Source of the DNA: Variovorax sp. J22G73
Lineage (GTDB): Bacteria; Pseudomonadota; Gammaproteobacteria; Burkholderiales; Burkholderiaceae_C
Length of the DNA stretch: 64,000 bases
NCBI RefSeq assembly: GCF_030317035.1
Contig: NZ_JASZYK010000020.1
Span: 47,865-111,864 of the forward strand
Direction of reading: 5' to 3'
The notes beneath the pieces are model-generated. The model saw nothing but the letters and a program-made list of their open reading frames with translations, was not told the DNA's origin and ran no database searches. Both the position numbers and the translations under genes were made by a program. How positions within the stretch are numbered: position 1 is the stretch's first letter; each line of letters starts with the position of its first letter. Below, one piece after another: positions 53,585 through 62,816 of the stretch.

Positions 53585-53616
53585 GGCGATGGCGCACAGA
53601 CGGCGGAAATTTTTCT

Positions 53617-54414
53617 TTAAGGCAACTCCGGGCGAACGGGTGCGGTCTTCGCGGCCTGTTGCGCCGTCACCCCTGTGTCGTGCAAGTGCCGGTACGCATT
53701 GGCGCCCAGCGCGCTGCCGTGCACCGCCAGATGGGCCCCGAGCTGGATCGCCTGCAGCAACTCGGCAGGCGAACTGCCTTGCGACAGCCCTGTGGACACG
53801 ATTTGCCGAACCGCCGCGGGGTTGAAGGCGGTGAAGCAGGCATGCAATGCGAGTTGCACGATGCTGCGTTCGGCCGGCGTGAGGCCCGCTTCGGGTCGAC
53901 CTTGCTCGACGAAGTCCAGGAGCACGTCGGCATAGCCTGCGTCGAGTTGCGCCACGGAAGCCAGGGAGAGCGCATGGGCAGGGCCCAGGCTGTCGATGCG
54001 GGCCTGCAGCGCCTTTTCAACCTGCGCAGCCTCGCGCGGGCTGGTGAGCTCTGCCAGGATGTCGGTGGCCTGGCATGCGCTGGCTATCCCCTGCACGGCA
54101 ACCAGGTGCAGCACGTCGAAGATGTCGGCCTGCGATGCCCCAACCTCGATCGCCCGTTTCATGTGGGTGTTCAGGCCCGCCTCGAACAGGTGCGAGCCGG
54201 AGGCATCGAGCGCCACGTACACGAGCTCCACCATGCGCTCGCTCAACGGGCCCGTGCGCGCAGGGTAGCCGGCGTAGCGCGCGTACTGCGCCACGAAGCC
54301 CGGGCAAGCCTGGAGCATCGTGTCGGTCCAGGGGCGCCAGTAGCCGCGTTGCGCGATGAAGAATGCCTTGATCCGCGCTTGCTCCTCTTCGGTGGCGTTG
54401 TCGGTCGTGCTCAT
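53617..54414 (-). CDS. Carboxymuconolactone decarboxylase-like protein (two CMD/AhpD-like repeats)
   Basis: A 265-residue protein with two AhpD-like helical repeats: SERMVELVYVALDASGSHLF then EAGLNTHMKRAIEVGASQAD, and ERSIVQLALHACFTAFNPAA then PAELLQAIQLGAHLAVHGSA. The Cys-x-x-Cys/His redox motif of AhpD peroxidases is not present (SGSHLF), so it is not obviously a peroxidase. Its ATG overlaps the stop of the upstream SDR gene by four bases. A role in the same degradation pathway is inferred from the operon. Confidence 0.83.
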   Translation of the reverse strand: MSTTDNATEEEQARIKAFFIAQRGYWRPWTDTMLQACPGFVAQYARYAGYPARTGPLSERMVELVYVALDASGSHLFEAGLNTHMKRAIEVGASQADIFDVLHLVAVQGIASACQATDILAELTSPREAAQVEKALQARIDSLGPAHALSLASVAQLDAGYADVLLDFVEQGRPEAGLTPAERSIVQLALHACFTAFNPAAVRQIVSTGLSQGSSPAELLQAIQLGAHLAVHGSALGANAYRHLHDTGVTAQQAAKTAPVRPELP

Positions 54415-55637
54415 CGCGATGCCTCCGGTGCATTGCCGGCGCACATGAGCACCTGGCCAGTGAGGAACTGGGCTTCAGCCCCGCAGACGTAGCGCAGCAG
54501 CGAGTGCAGCGTCTGCGCGTCGAACGAGGGCTGCACCTCCAGCGCGTTGATGCGCAGCGCGCGGCTGCCCCATTCGCAAGCCAGGGTGGCGACCAGCATG
54601 CGCGCCGCCGCGCCATCCCCGGCGTCCTGCCAGCGCCCCACGCCCACCGCGGGCAGCAGCAGCGTCAGGCTCGCCTGCTGCGCGTGGCGTGCGGCGAAGC
54701 GGACCGCAGACGCATGCACCGCCTCCAGCAAGCCAGCCGCAGGCGCATGCAGCGGCGACAGGTCGAGGCGGGCGTCGTAGCGCGGTTGCGCCGTCGGCTG
54801 TGGCTGCGCGATGGCGCGCCACGCCCTGTCATCCCCGCCGCGGACTTCGAGTTCCATCGGCGTGTCCAGGGGGAGTGGCGCCAGCGTGGCCGCAGGCAAC
54901 GGCTGGCTGCCGCCATAGACCGACGAGCCGCCGTTCAGCGCCAGCATCTGGCCGTGCAGGGGGGCCGCGTCGGCGCTGGCCAGGAACTGGAGCGCGCGTG
55001 CCATCTCCTCGGGTGCCGCCATGCGCCCAAGCGGGATCTTGGCCAGCGCGCCCTCGGGCTTGAGGCGGCCGGCCTCGATCAGGCCCGCGACCAATTCGGT
55101 GCGAACGAAGCCTGGGCAAAGCACCGTCACGCACCAGTCGGGCCGTGCGCGCGCCAAGGCCCGGGTCTGCGCGATGAGCCCGGCCTTGCTCGGGCTGTAG
55201 GCACCGCGCCAGGGAATGGCATGCAGCCCGGCGCCGGACGCCACGTTCACCACGCGCGCACCGGGCTTGAGCCACCGCGCGCAGGCATCGACCACGGCCG
55301 CGGGCGCGGCGAGGTTGAGCGCAAGCAGGCGCGCAGTGTGCGCCGGCCCCTGCTCGGCAAGGGGCGTGTTCGACGCATCCGACATGCCGGCGTTGTTGAG
55401 CACGGCGTCCAGCGCGGGCATGCCCTCGCCCAGCGATGCGACCTGCGTCGCATCGGTCAGGTCGATGCACCGCAACACATGCGGTGCCGAGGCCGGCGCG
55501 GGCAGGCTTGCCCCCAACTGGCCCAGTGCCTGCGCGTTGTGGTCGACCAGCACGCATTGCCAGCCAGCGCTGGCGAACCGGCGTGCGGTGTCGCGCCCGA
55601 TGCCGCTCGCGGCGCCGGTGATCAGAACGGTTTGCAT
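54411..55637 (-). CDS. Tandem SDR-fold protein: active N-terminal and degenerate C-terminal domain
   Basis: A 408-residue protein. Residues 1-240 are a complete short-chain dehydrogenase: nucleotide motif MQTVLITGAASGIGRDTARR, NNAG, catalytic Ser in VVNVASGAG and YSPSK. Residues about 260-408 repeat the end of an SDR fold (VGRWQDAGDGAAARMLVATL, ACEWGSRALRINALEV) but lack the glycine motif and the Tyr-Lys pair, so the second domain is probably structural. It most likely oxidises a hydroxyacyl-CoA in the pathway. The start lies 20 bases after the preceding SDR gene. Confidence 0.85.
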   Translation of the reverse strand: MQTVLITGAASGIGRDTARRFASAGWQCVLVDHNAQALGQLGASLPAPASAPHVLRCIDLTDATQVASLGEGMPALDAVLNNAGMSDASNTPLAEQGPAHTARLLALNLAAPAAVVDACARWLKPGARVVNVASGAGLHAIPWRGAYSPSKAGLIAQTRALARARPDWCVTVLCPGFVRTELVAGLIEAGRLKPEGALAKIPLGRMAAPEEMARALQFLASADAAPLHGQMLALNGGSSVYGGSQPLPAATLAPLPLDTPMELEVRGGDDRAWRAIAQPQPTAQPRYDARLDLSPLHAPAAGLLEAVHASAVRFAARHAQQASLTLLLPAVGVGRWQDAGDGAAARMLVATLACEWGSRALRINALEVQPSFDAQTLHSLLRYVCGAEAQFLTGQVLMCAGNAPEASR

Positions 55638-55657
55638 GCGTGCGCCTTCGGCAAAGC

Positions 55658-56419
55658 TCAGATGTTGGTGAACGTGATGCCGCCGTCCACCACCAGCGAC
55701 TGTGCGGTGAGAAAGCCCGCTTCGTCGCTGGCCAGAAAGCAGATGCTGCGCGCGATGTCCTCCACCGTCCCCAGGCGACCCAGCGGCGTGCGGGCGATGC
55801 GGTTGGCGTCCCGCTCGGCGTTGCGGTTGCGCTGCGTGCCTTCGGTGGGAACCGCCGAGGGGCACACGGCGTTCACGCGGATGTTCCGCGCGCCAAGCTC
55901 AGCCGCCGCTGCGCGCGTGATTCCCAGGATGCCGGACTTGATGCCGGAATAGACCACCGAGTTCGCGGCCGAGCGCATCGCAGCCACCGAGGCCACGTTC
56001 ACGATCGAGCCGCCGCACTGCGGGTCCATCACCGCCACGGCCTCCTGCAGGCTCCAGATGACCGACTTGAAGCCCACGTCCAGCATGCGCTCGACGGTCT
56101 CGGACATGATCTCGGGAATGGCCTGGTAGCGCACCCAGGCGGCGTTGTTCACCAGGATGTCGAAGCGCTTGCCGTGCGCGAAGGACGCCTGGATGGCCGC
56201 GCGGATGCCTTCGCGGCTGGCGATGTTCTGCACGATGGCCGCCGCCTGGCCGCCGCGCGACCTGATGTCCTCGACCACGGGGGCGACCAGTTCCTCCTTG
56301 AGGTCGTTCACGCAGACGGTGGCGCCGCGCGCCGCCATCTGCAGGGCGGTCTCGCGGCCGATGCCGGCGCCCGCGCCGGTGATGAGGGCCACGCGGCCGA
56401 GAAGATCCTTGTTGTTCAT
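55658..56419 (-). CDS. Short-chain dehydrogenase/reductase
   Basis: A 253-residue SDR with motif GRVALITGAGAGIGRETALQ, NNAA, catalytic Ser in IVNVASVAAM and the YSGIK Tyr/Lys pair. The end VDGGITFTNI is usual. It probably acts as NAD-dependent 3-hydroxyacyl-CoA dehydrogenase in this operon, by context. AAGGAA precedes the ATG. It lies 19 bases after the small acyl-CoA dehydrogenase gene. Confidence 0.92.
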   Translation of the reverse strand: MNNKDLLGRVALITGAGAGIGRETALQMAARGATVCVNDLKEELVAPVVEDIRSRGGQAAAIVQNIASREGIRAAIQASFAHGKRFDILVNNAAWVRYQAIPEIMSETVERMLDVGFKSVIWSLQEAVAVMDPQCGGSIVNVASVAAMRSAANSVVYSGIKSGILGITRAAAAELGARNIRVNAVCPSAVPTEGTQRNRNAERDANRIARTPLGRLGTVEDIARSICFLASDEAGFLTAQSLVVDGGITFTNI

Positions 56420-56438
56420 TGCTGTTCCTTGGTTCATG

Positions 56439-57401
56439 TCACACCGAGCGGATGAAGTCGCGACCGATCTCGCTGGCGAGCGCGCCGGCGCCGAAGGCGG
56501 CATCGAACTTGTGCACTTCGCGCAAGGCGTGGTGCAGCGGCACCTCCCAGGTGAAGCCCATGCCGCCGTGCAGGTGGATGGACTTCTCCAGCACGAAGGC
56601 CGCGTTGCCCAGGGCATTGGCCAGCACCGGGCGGGTGTCGCGCACGCCGCCGAACTCGTCGGTGGCCAGCAGGCGCTGGATGCCCGCATGCGAGGCCTCC
56701 TGCAGCAGGCGCATGCGCGCCAGCAAGTGGCGCACCGCCTGCTTGGCCGACAGCGGGCGCCCGAACTGCACGCGAGTCGACATGTACTCGGCCGTGGTGA
56801 GCAGGGCGGATTCGGCGGCGCCGTTGACGAGGCCCGCAATCAGGATGTGGCTGTCGCGCTGCAGAGTCGCGAAGCGCGCGGCGTCCAGCACGGCCAGCAC
56901 CGTGGCGCCCTCGAGGCCCAGCCACCACTGCGGATGTTCGGGGTCCAGCGCGTCGTCGCGCTGCAGCTCGAGCGAGGCCACGTCGAGCAAGGCCCCGCCG
57001 CCATCGCCGTCCGCCACGAGCACCCAGTCGCAGTCCATGGCATGGCGCGCATGGCCCGCCACCTTTTCCTGCAGGCTGCCCTGCAGCGCCCACGTGGCCA
57101 TGCGCTCGCCGCTGACCAGTTCGGCCGCAAGGGGCGAGTCGCCCAGCGCCTTGGCGACCAAGATGATTTCGAGCAGCGGCCACTGGAGCCGCAGCTTGCC
57201 GGCCTCGGTCACGACGGGCAGAGCAAAGCCGATGTCCAGCCCCAGGCCGCCGGCCTCCTCTTGGGCGCAAACGCCGCACAGGCCTGCATGGGCCAGCACC
57301 TTGGCCGCGTCGCGCATGCCGCGGGTCTGTGCGTCCTTGATCGCCTCGGCCGCCGCCTGGGCGAATGCCTCGATCTCGCTGGTGTGGTCTGGCGTGCTCA
57401 T
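56439..57401 (-). CDS. Acyl-CoA dehydrogenase, short subunit-like
   Basis: A 320-residue acyl-CoA dehydrogenase, shorter than the usual 380-400. The C-terminal helical domain is clear (YMSTRVQFGRPLSAKQAVRH, LEKSIHLHGGMGFTWEVPLH). The middle beta domain is reduced. Short and long acyl-CoA dehydrogenases encoded side by side, as here, are known to form heteromeric enzymes for bulky or dicarboxylic acyl-CoAs (PimC/PimD-type, steroid side-chain enzymes). Its ATG overlaps the stop of the long subunit gene (ATGA). Confidence 0.88.
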   Translation of the reverse strand: MSTPDHTSEIEAFAQAAAEAIKDAQTRGMRDAAKVLAHAGLCGVCAQEEAGGLGLDIGFALPVVTEAGKLRLQWPLLEIILVAKALGDSPLAAELVSGERMATWALQGSLQEKVAGHARHAMDCDWVLVADGDGGGALLDVASLELQRDDALDPEHPQWWLGLEGATVLAVLDAARFATLQRDSHILIAGLVNGAAESALLTTAEYMSTRVQFGRPLSAKQAVRHLLARMRLLQEASHAGIQRLLATDEFGGVRDTRPVLANALGNAAFVLEKSIHLHGGMGFTWEVPLHHALREVHKFDAAFGAGALASEIGRDFIRSV

Positions 57402-58606
57402 TTCTCGAGGTCCTTCGGCAAATTCATGATGCGTTGCGCAATGATGTCCAGCTGCACTTCGGTGGTGCCGGCGTAGATGGTTTCGGCGCGCGCGTAGAAA
57501 TAGGCCGTGGTGAAGTGCTTGCGCGCACGCCGGGCCAGCGCGCTCGAGCGCGGCGTCACGTGCGCCACCAGCGACAGCGCCATGCCCGCGAAGGCCTGGT
57601 GGCACTCCGACCAGTACAGCTTGGTGAGCGAGCCGCGCGCCCCGATGCGGTCGCCCGCCACCATTTGCTCCACGGTGCGCTCGACCAGCCCCTTGAGCGC
57701 GTCGATCTCGCCGACCACGTCGCCGATGCGCCGCTGGTAGATGCCGTCGTCCAGCAGCCTGGCGAGCTGCGGGTCCGACTTGCAGGCGGCGACAAGCTGG
57801 CGCAGCTCGCAGTCGAAGCGCCATGCGCGGTACATGCGGTTGGTGGCACGCTCGATCGACAGCACGCGGATCGCCGCGTTCCAGCCTTCGTCCGGCGCGC
57901 CCAGGCGGGCGCTGTCGGGCACGACCACGTTGTCGAAGAACACCTCGGCGAACGAGTCCTTGCCGTCGATCGACTTGATGGTCACCACGCGGATGCCGGG
58001 CGTGTCCATGGGCACCGCGAACATCAGCAGGCCGCGGTGTTTGTCGGCGACCGTGCCGGTGCGTGTCAGCAGCAGGCAGTAGCGCGCCTTGGCGGCGCCG
58101 CTGGTCCAGATCTTCTGGCCGTTGATGCGCCAGGTGTCGCCCTCGGGCACGGCCTTGGTCCGCAGGCGCGCGAGGTCGGACCCGGCGTCGGGCTCGGAGA
58201 ACCCCTGGCACCAGTAGTCGCGCATGGCGAGGATGCGCGGCAGGAAGAGTTGCTTCTGTTCCTCGGTGCCCACCGTCTGGATGATCGGGCCGGCCAGTTC
58301 TTTGCCGATCGAGCTCACGCTCTCGGGCATGGGCAGCGCGCCCACTTCCTTGTTCACGACCAGGTGCTCGCGCAGCGTGAGGCCCAGGCCGCCATAGGCC
58401 TTGGGCCAGGTCATGCCGGCCAGGCCGGCGTCGTACATGGAGGCCTCCCAGTCGCGGCACTCGTCCAGCGTGGGCGCGCGGTAGTCGAGGCTGTCGGCGC
58501 GCATGTGCTCGGGCAGGTGGGCGCCGAGCCATTGGCGCGCGTAGTTGCGGTAGGCGGCGGGGCCCGCCGCGGCGTCCGGAGCGCCCGGGTGTTTGTCGAT
58601 GTGCAT
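57398..58606 (-). CDS. Acyl-CoA dehydrogenase, long subunit-like
   Basis: A 402-residue acyl-CoA dehydrogenase with DYWCQGFSEPDAGSDLARLR, INGQKIWTSGAAKARYCLLL, the domain boundary SIDGKDSFAEVFFDNVVVPD, and the C-terminal YARAETIYAGTTEVQLDIIA. It is coupled by a four-base overlap to the short acyl-CoA dehydrogenase and probably forms an alpha-beta enzyme with it. The start is an ATG 8 bases after the preceding gene's stop. Confidence 0.92.
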   Translation of the reverse strand: MHIDKHPGAPDAAAGPAAYRNYARQWLGAHLPEHMRADSLDYRAPTLDECRDWEASMYDAGLAGMTWPKAYGGLGLTLREHLVVNKEVGALPMPESVSSIGKELAGPIIQTVGTEEQKQLFLPRILAMRDYWCQGFSEPDAGSDLARLRTKAVPEGDTWRINGQKIWTSGAAKARYCLLLTRTGTVADKHRGLLMFAVPMDTPGIRVVTIKSIDGKDSFAEVFFDNVVVPDSARLGAPDEGWNAAIRVLSIERATNRMYRAWRFDCELRQLVAACKSDPQLARLLDDGIYQRRIGDVVGEIDALKGLVERTVEQMVAGDRIGARGSLTKLYWSECHQAFAGMALSLVAHVTPRSSALARRARKHFTTAYFYARAETIYAGTTEVQLDIIAQRIMNLPKDLEK

Positions 58607-58614
58607 GATCGTCT

Positions 58615-60756
58615 TCAGTGGGCAGCGCGGCTGCCGGGGTTTGCAACCATCAGGGCGTCGAGCACGAGGACACCCTCGCCGCGCGGCCTGACCAGGATGG
58701 GGTTCAGGTCGATGTCGGCCACGTCCGCGGCATGGCGGCATGCGAACTCCGACAGCCGGGCCACCGTGCGCGCAGCGGCGGCCACGTCGGCCTTGGGCTG
58801 GCCCCGGGGCCCGTCCAGCAGCGGGAACATGCGCAGGCCGCGAATCATGCGCATCGCCTCGTCTTCCGACACGGGGGCGACCTGCACCGCGACGTCCTTC
58901 AGGATCTCCGCGTAGATGCCGCCGAAACCCACCATGACCACCGGGCCGAACACCGGGTCGCGCGACACCCCCGCAATCAACTCGACGCCGCCGCTGGCCA
59001 TCGGCGCCACGAGCACGCCGTCCAGGCGTGCCCGGGGCGCATGCTGCCGGGCGTTGTCCATGAGGCGGCCATAGGCCTGGCGCACGGCGTCGTCGTCCTT
59101 CAGGCCGAGCGCCACGCCGCCGATCTCGGTCTTGTGGGAGATGTCCTCCGAGGCGATCTTCAACACCACCGGATAGCCCGTGGCGCGCGCGCTGCGCACG
59201 GCCTCATCGGCCGAAGCCACGACCTCTTCGCGCGGTACGCTGATGCCGGCGGCCTGCAGTGCCTTCTTAGCGTGCAGCTCGTTGCGGAACACCGCCGCGT
59301 CGACCCGGTCGACCGGGCCCGTGTACGTGGGCGCGGCGGCCAGGCTCGCGAGCTGGCCGAGGCGCACCAGCCCGGCCAGCCCCGTGGCCGCCGCGGGAAT
59401 GCTGGGGAACACCGGGATGCCCAGTGCATTGATCTCGGCCACCGCGTCGGCGGGGCCCTGGCTGATGATGACCAGCAAGCGGTCGGGATGGCTGGCGCGC
59501 ACCTTCGACAGCGCCTCGAGGTACACGCCGCGCAGGCGCGGGTTGTACAGCGAGAGGGCCAGCAGCAGCACCAGCGTGCTGCCGTTGGCGTCTTCCTGCA
59601 GCGCGCTGAGCATCTTCAGCAGGATGTCCGGGCGCGCCGACATCTGCGCAGAAGCGTCGACGGGGTTGTTGGTGCCGGCGGTGGGTACGGCTTCGCGGAT
59701 CCGGGCCCGGGTCCGCTCGGCCAGCGGCGGCAGCGTCATGCCGGCCTGCACCATGGCGTCGGCCATCATGATGCCGAAGCCACCCGAAGCGGCCACCAGC
59801 GTCACGGCGTCGGTGGCGGGCAGGCGCTGCGCACCGATCAGGACGGCCGCGTGGCCCACGTCGAGCAGTTCCTCGAACGAGCGCACGCGCAGCACGCCAT
59901 GGCGGCGAAAGACGGCGTCGAACACGGCGTCGGAACCCATCAACGCGCCGGTGTGGGAGGCGGCCGCGGCCTGCCCTTGCGCGGTGGCGCCGATCTTGAG
60001 CACGATCACCGGCTTGTGCTGGCGACGGGCCATGTCCAGCGCCTCGACCAGACGCCCGGCATCGCGGCAGGTCTCCATGCAGCACAGGATGATGCGGGTA
60101 CCGGCGTCGCTGGCGAGCGCAGCGATGCCGTCGGCCACGTCCACGTCGGCTTCGTTGCCGGTGGCGATGAAGCGGCTCACGCCCATGCCGCGTTCGGCCA
60201 TGTTGCGCATGGTGAAGCTGCCGATGTTGCCCGACTGCGAGACGATGCCCACCTGGCCGGCCGGCGGCAGGCTCTGTTCGAGCGCGATGGAAAACGAGGC
60301 CACCACCTTGTCCACCACATTCACCGCGCCGAGGCAGTTGGGGCCCAGCAGCCGCATGCCGTGCGCGCGCGCCACGTTCACCAGCTCGGCCTGCAGCGCC
60401 GCGCCCTCGGGCCCACTCTCGGCAAAGCCGGTGGACAGCACGACCACGCCGCGCACGCCGCGGCGCGCGCACTCGCGCACGGCCTGCAGCGTGGCCGGTG
60501 CGGGCACCGCCACGATGGCCAGCTCGGGCGCCGTGGGCGTGTCCAGCACCGAGGCGTAGGCCTGCAGCCCCTGCACGGTGCCGCCCTTGGGGTTGACGGG
60601 GTAGATGGCGCCCGCGTAGCCGTACTTGCGCAGCAGCTGGACCGGTCGGCCACCGATCTTGGTGATGTCTTCGGAGGCGCCGATCACGGCCACGCCGTCG
60701 GCCTTGAAGAAGGCGTCCAGCCCGGCGCCCGGGGCGGCTTGAACCAGGGTCGACAT
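58615..60756 (-). CDS. ADP-forming-type acyl-CoA synthetase (fused alpha and beta parts)
   Basis: A 713-residue protein with the order of NDP-forming acetyl-CoA synthetases: CoA-binding domain (VAVIGASEDITKIGGRPVQL), succinyl-CoA-ligase-like domains with the phospho-His region AAASHTGALMGSDAVFDAVF, and a C-terminal ATP-grasp (LHAKKALQAAGISVPREEVV, GYPVVLKIASEDISHKTEIG, LNPILVRPRGEGVLVLDA). It probably forms or uses the acyl-CoA of the pathway with ATP/ADP. It lies 4 bases after the hydratase gene and 8 before the long acyl-CoA dehydrogenase gene. Confidence 0.92.
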   Translation of the reverse strand: MSTLVQAAPGAGLDAFFKADGVAVIGASEDITKIGGRPVQLLRKYGYAGAIYPVNPKGGTVQGLQAYASVLDTPTAPELAIVAVPAPATLQAVRECARRGVRGVVVLSTGFAESGPEGAALQAELVNVARAHGMRLLGPNCLGAVNVVDKVVASFSIALEQSLPPAGQVGIVSQSGNIGSFTMRNMAERGMGVSRFIATGNEADVDVADGIAALASDAGTRIILCCMETCRDAGRLVEALDMARRQHKPVIVLKIGATAQGQAAAASHTGALMGSDAVFDAVFRRHGVLRVRSFEELLDVGHAAVLIGAQRLPATDAVTLVAASGGFGIMMADAMVQAGMTLPPLAERTRARIREAVPTAGTNNPVDASAQMSARPDILLKMLSALQEDANGSTLVLLLALSLYNPRLRGVYLEALSKVRASHPDRLLVIISQGPADAVAEINALGIPVFPSIPAAATGLAGLVRLGQLASLAAAPTYTGPVDRVDAAVFRNELHAKKALQAAGISVPREEVVASADEAVRSARATGYPVVLKIASEDISHKTEIGGVALGLKDDDAVRQAYGRLMDNARQHAPRARLDGVLVAPMASGGVELIAGVSRDPVFGPVVMVGFGGIYAEILKDVAVQVAPVSEDEAMRMIRGLRMFPLLDGPRGQPKADVAAAARTVARLSEFACRHAADVADIDLNPILVRPRGEGVLVLDALMVANPGSRAAH

Positions 60757-60760
60757 GGGC

Positions 60761-61531
60761 TCAGCGTCCCTTGAAGACCGGGGCGCGCTTTTCCAGGAAG
60801 GCCATGCGGGCTTCGCGCGCGTCCTCCGTCCTGGACAGGGCCATGGTGAATTCCTGCTCGAAGCGGTAGGCGTCGCGCTGGGGCATGACGTCCACCATGT
60901 TGGCCGCGCGCTTGGCATAGGCAATGGCCAGCGGCGCCTTGGCCGCGATCTCGCGGGCCAGCGCCATCGTCACGGGCAGCAGGTCTTTTTCGGCGAGCAC
61001 GTCTTCGATCACGTTGCGCTGGAGCAGGTCCTGCGCACTCAGGCGCTGGCCGGTGAAGAACATGCGCCGCAGGGTCGAGCGGCCGAACATCGTCTTGAGC
61101 ATGGACGCGCCGCCGGCCAGGCCCACATTGATCTCGGGCATGCCCACCGTGGCGCTCTCCGAGGCGTACAGGATGTCGCACGCCGCGGCCAGCCCGAAGC
61201 CCGCGCCCAGCGCGGCGCCGTTGATGGCGGCAATCACCGGCTTGGCGCACTCGCGGATCGCGTTGCCGGTTTCGCGGGTGATGCGGTTGTGCTCGAGAAA
61301 GTCGCCGGCCACTTCGGCGTCGGGGCGGTCCTTCAGGTCGGCGCCCGCGCAGAACACGTTGCCGGCGCCGGTCAGCACCGCGCAACGCACGTCCTCGCGC
61401 TCGGAGATGGCGTCGAAGGTGGCCACGAGTTCGCGGCGCATTTCGCGGCTCAGCGCATTGACCGGCTTGCGGTCCATGGTGACCAAGCCCACACCGTCGG
61501 AGACTTCCAGACGAACCCATTTATCACTCAT
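60761..61531 (-). CDS. Enoyl-CoA hydratase/isomerase-family protein
   Basis: A 256-residue crotonase-fold enzyme with oxyanion-hole segments NVFCAGADL and NGAALGAGFGLAAACDILYA. The Glu of PEINVG, equal to the second catalytic Glu of hydratases, is present, but the first (in GGGCEL) is Gly here, so the reaction may differ from simple hydration. First gene of the eight-gene operon; AGAGGTGG precedes the ATG. It is divergent from the SMP-30 gene. Confidence 0.92.
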   Translation of the reverse strand: MSDKWVRLEVSDGVGLVTMDRKPVNALSREMRRELVATFDAISEREDVRCAVLTGAGNVFCAGADLKDRPDAEVAGDFLEHNRITRETGNAIRECAKPVIAAINGAALGAGFGLAAACDILYASESATVGMPEINVGLAGGASMLKTMFGRSTLRRMFFTGQRLSAQDLLQRNVIEDVLAEKDLLPVTMALAREIAAKAPLAIAYAKRAANMVDVMPQRDAYRFEQEFTMALSRTEDAREARMAFLEKRAPVFKGR

Positions 61532-61928
61532 ACACCACCTCTGTAAGAAGCCGGCTTGCTGCGGCACGGACCAGATAAAAGAAGAAGCATTCGCTTGGCG
61601 GCAAGCAGCCATTCCCACGCCGGGGAGCTTCTGTTTTATCCAGGAGGCCGAATGAGCGCTTACCTGTTTGTCGCCATTTCAATATGCTGGATAAATTATA
61701 GAAATCACATTGCAATTGATCTCTCAATAATCCGCCGGAGTGTTCTGCAAAAAATGAAGCATTCGCCGGCGGCCGCTCTGCTACGGAGTGGCTACCATGG
61801 GCCGAGCCCGTTTTCCGGCATTGAGTCGAGGGCGGTGAATTCGCATTTGTTGAAATCAATCGAATTGACGGTATTCATCGGCGTCCATTTGAATTGAATT
61901 GATTTTTTCTGCATTGGAAGTCGAAAAG
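61532..61928. other. Divergent promoter region
   Basis: About 400 bases between the catabolic operon and the SMP-30 gene, more AT-rich than its surroundings around 61660-61760. Both promoters and probably a LysR-type operator lie here. No gene was recognised. Confidence 0.5.
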
Positions 61929-62813
61929 ATGAAAATCGAGCGCCTCGGCGAACTGACCACTGCGTTGGGCGAGTGCCCGGTCTGGCACGGGGGGCAGCTC
62001 TGGCTGCTGGACTGCCGCAAGGGCCACGTCCATGCGCTGGACCCCGAGACGGGCGAGGTCACGGCCCTCCACGACGTGCCGGCGCCGCTCGGATCGTTCG
62101 CTTTCAACGGGAGCGACCGCATCGTGCTGGCATTGAAGGAAGAGATCGCGGCACTCGACCTGCGCAGCGGCAGGCTGCACACGCTGGCGCGCATCGAGCA
62201 CAGCCATCCGGACCTGCGCTTGAACGACGGCATCTCGCTGGCCGACGGCAGCTTCGTGGTCGGCACCATGCATGTGTTCCGTCGGCCCGGCGAGGCGCCG
62301 CTGGGCGGCCTGTACCGGCTGGACACGCAATTGCGCCTGCACAAGCTCGACGACGGGCTGGGCATTGCCAATGGCCCGTGCGTGAACCCGCTCGATGGCC
62401 GTCTGCACGTGGCCGACAGCGAGGCGCGGCGCATCTATTCCTATGCCATGCAACCGGACGGCACGCTGGCGGACAAGCAACTGTTCGTCAGCACCGAGGC
62501 CCTGGGGTCCGGGCCGGACGGCTGCTGCTTCGACGACGCGGGCGGGTTGTGGACCGCGCTGGTGCGCGTGGGCGCGCTGGCCCGCTTCGACACGCGCGGC
62601 GAGTTGAGCCACAGGATCGAGCTGCCGGTCGCGCACCCGAGCGCCCTGTGCTTCGGCGGCGCGCACATGGACACGCTCTTCGTCACGACCATCAGCGACA
62701 GTGGTCGCCTGCGCGCCGCCGGGCCGCTCGATGGCGCCGTGCTCAAGCTGACCGGGCTGGGCTTTCGCGGGGTGGCCCGCCCCGAGTGCCGCATCCCGCT
62801 GCCTCGGGCCTGA
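61929..62813 (+). CDS. SMP-30/gluconolactonase-family hydrolase
   Basis: A 294-residue six-bladed beta-propeller, likely metal-dependent lactonase. The metal-site motifs are present: Glu in LGECPVWHGGQLWLLDC, Asn in IANGPCVNPLDGRLHVADS, Asp in GSGPDGCCFDDAGGLWTALV. RLNDGISLADGSFVVGTM is another family blade. No signal peptide, so cytoplasmic. The divergent position next to the CoA operon suggests it opens a lactone formed earlier in that pathway. ATG chosen at MKIERLGEL. Confidence 0.9.
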   Translation: MKIERLGELTTALGECPVWHGGQLWLLDCRKGHVHALDPETGEVTALHDVPAPLGSFAFNGSDRIVLALKEEIAALDLRSGRLHTLARIEHSHPDLRLNDGISLADGSFVVGTMHVFRRPGEAPLGGLYRLDTQLRLHKLDDGLGIANGPCVNPLDGRLHVADSEARRIYSYAMQPDGTLADKQLFVSTEALGSGPDGCCFDDAGGLWTALVRVGALARFDTRGELSHRIELPVAHPSALCFGGAHMDTLFVTTISDSGRLRAAGPLDGAVLKLTGLGFRGVARPECRIPLPRA

Positions 62814-62816
62814 AGG

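Noticed and set aside
58618..60774. A 718-codon open frame on the plus strand opposite the acyl-CoA synthetase gene
   Set aside because: It is a GC-rich shadow full of His, Arg and Gln with no motif, while the minus strand encodes a complete known family.
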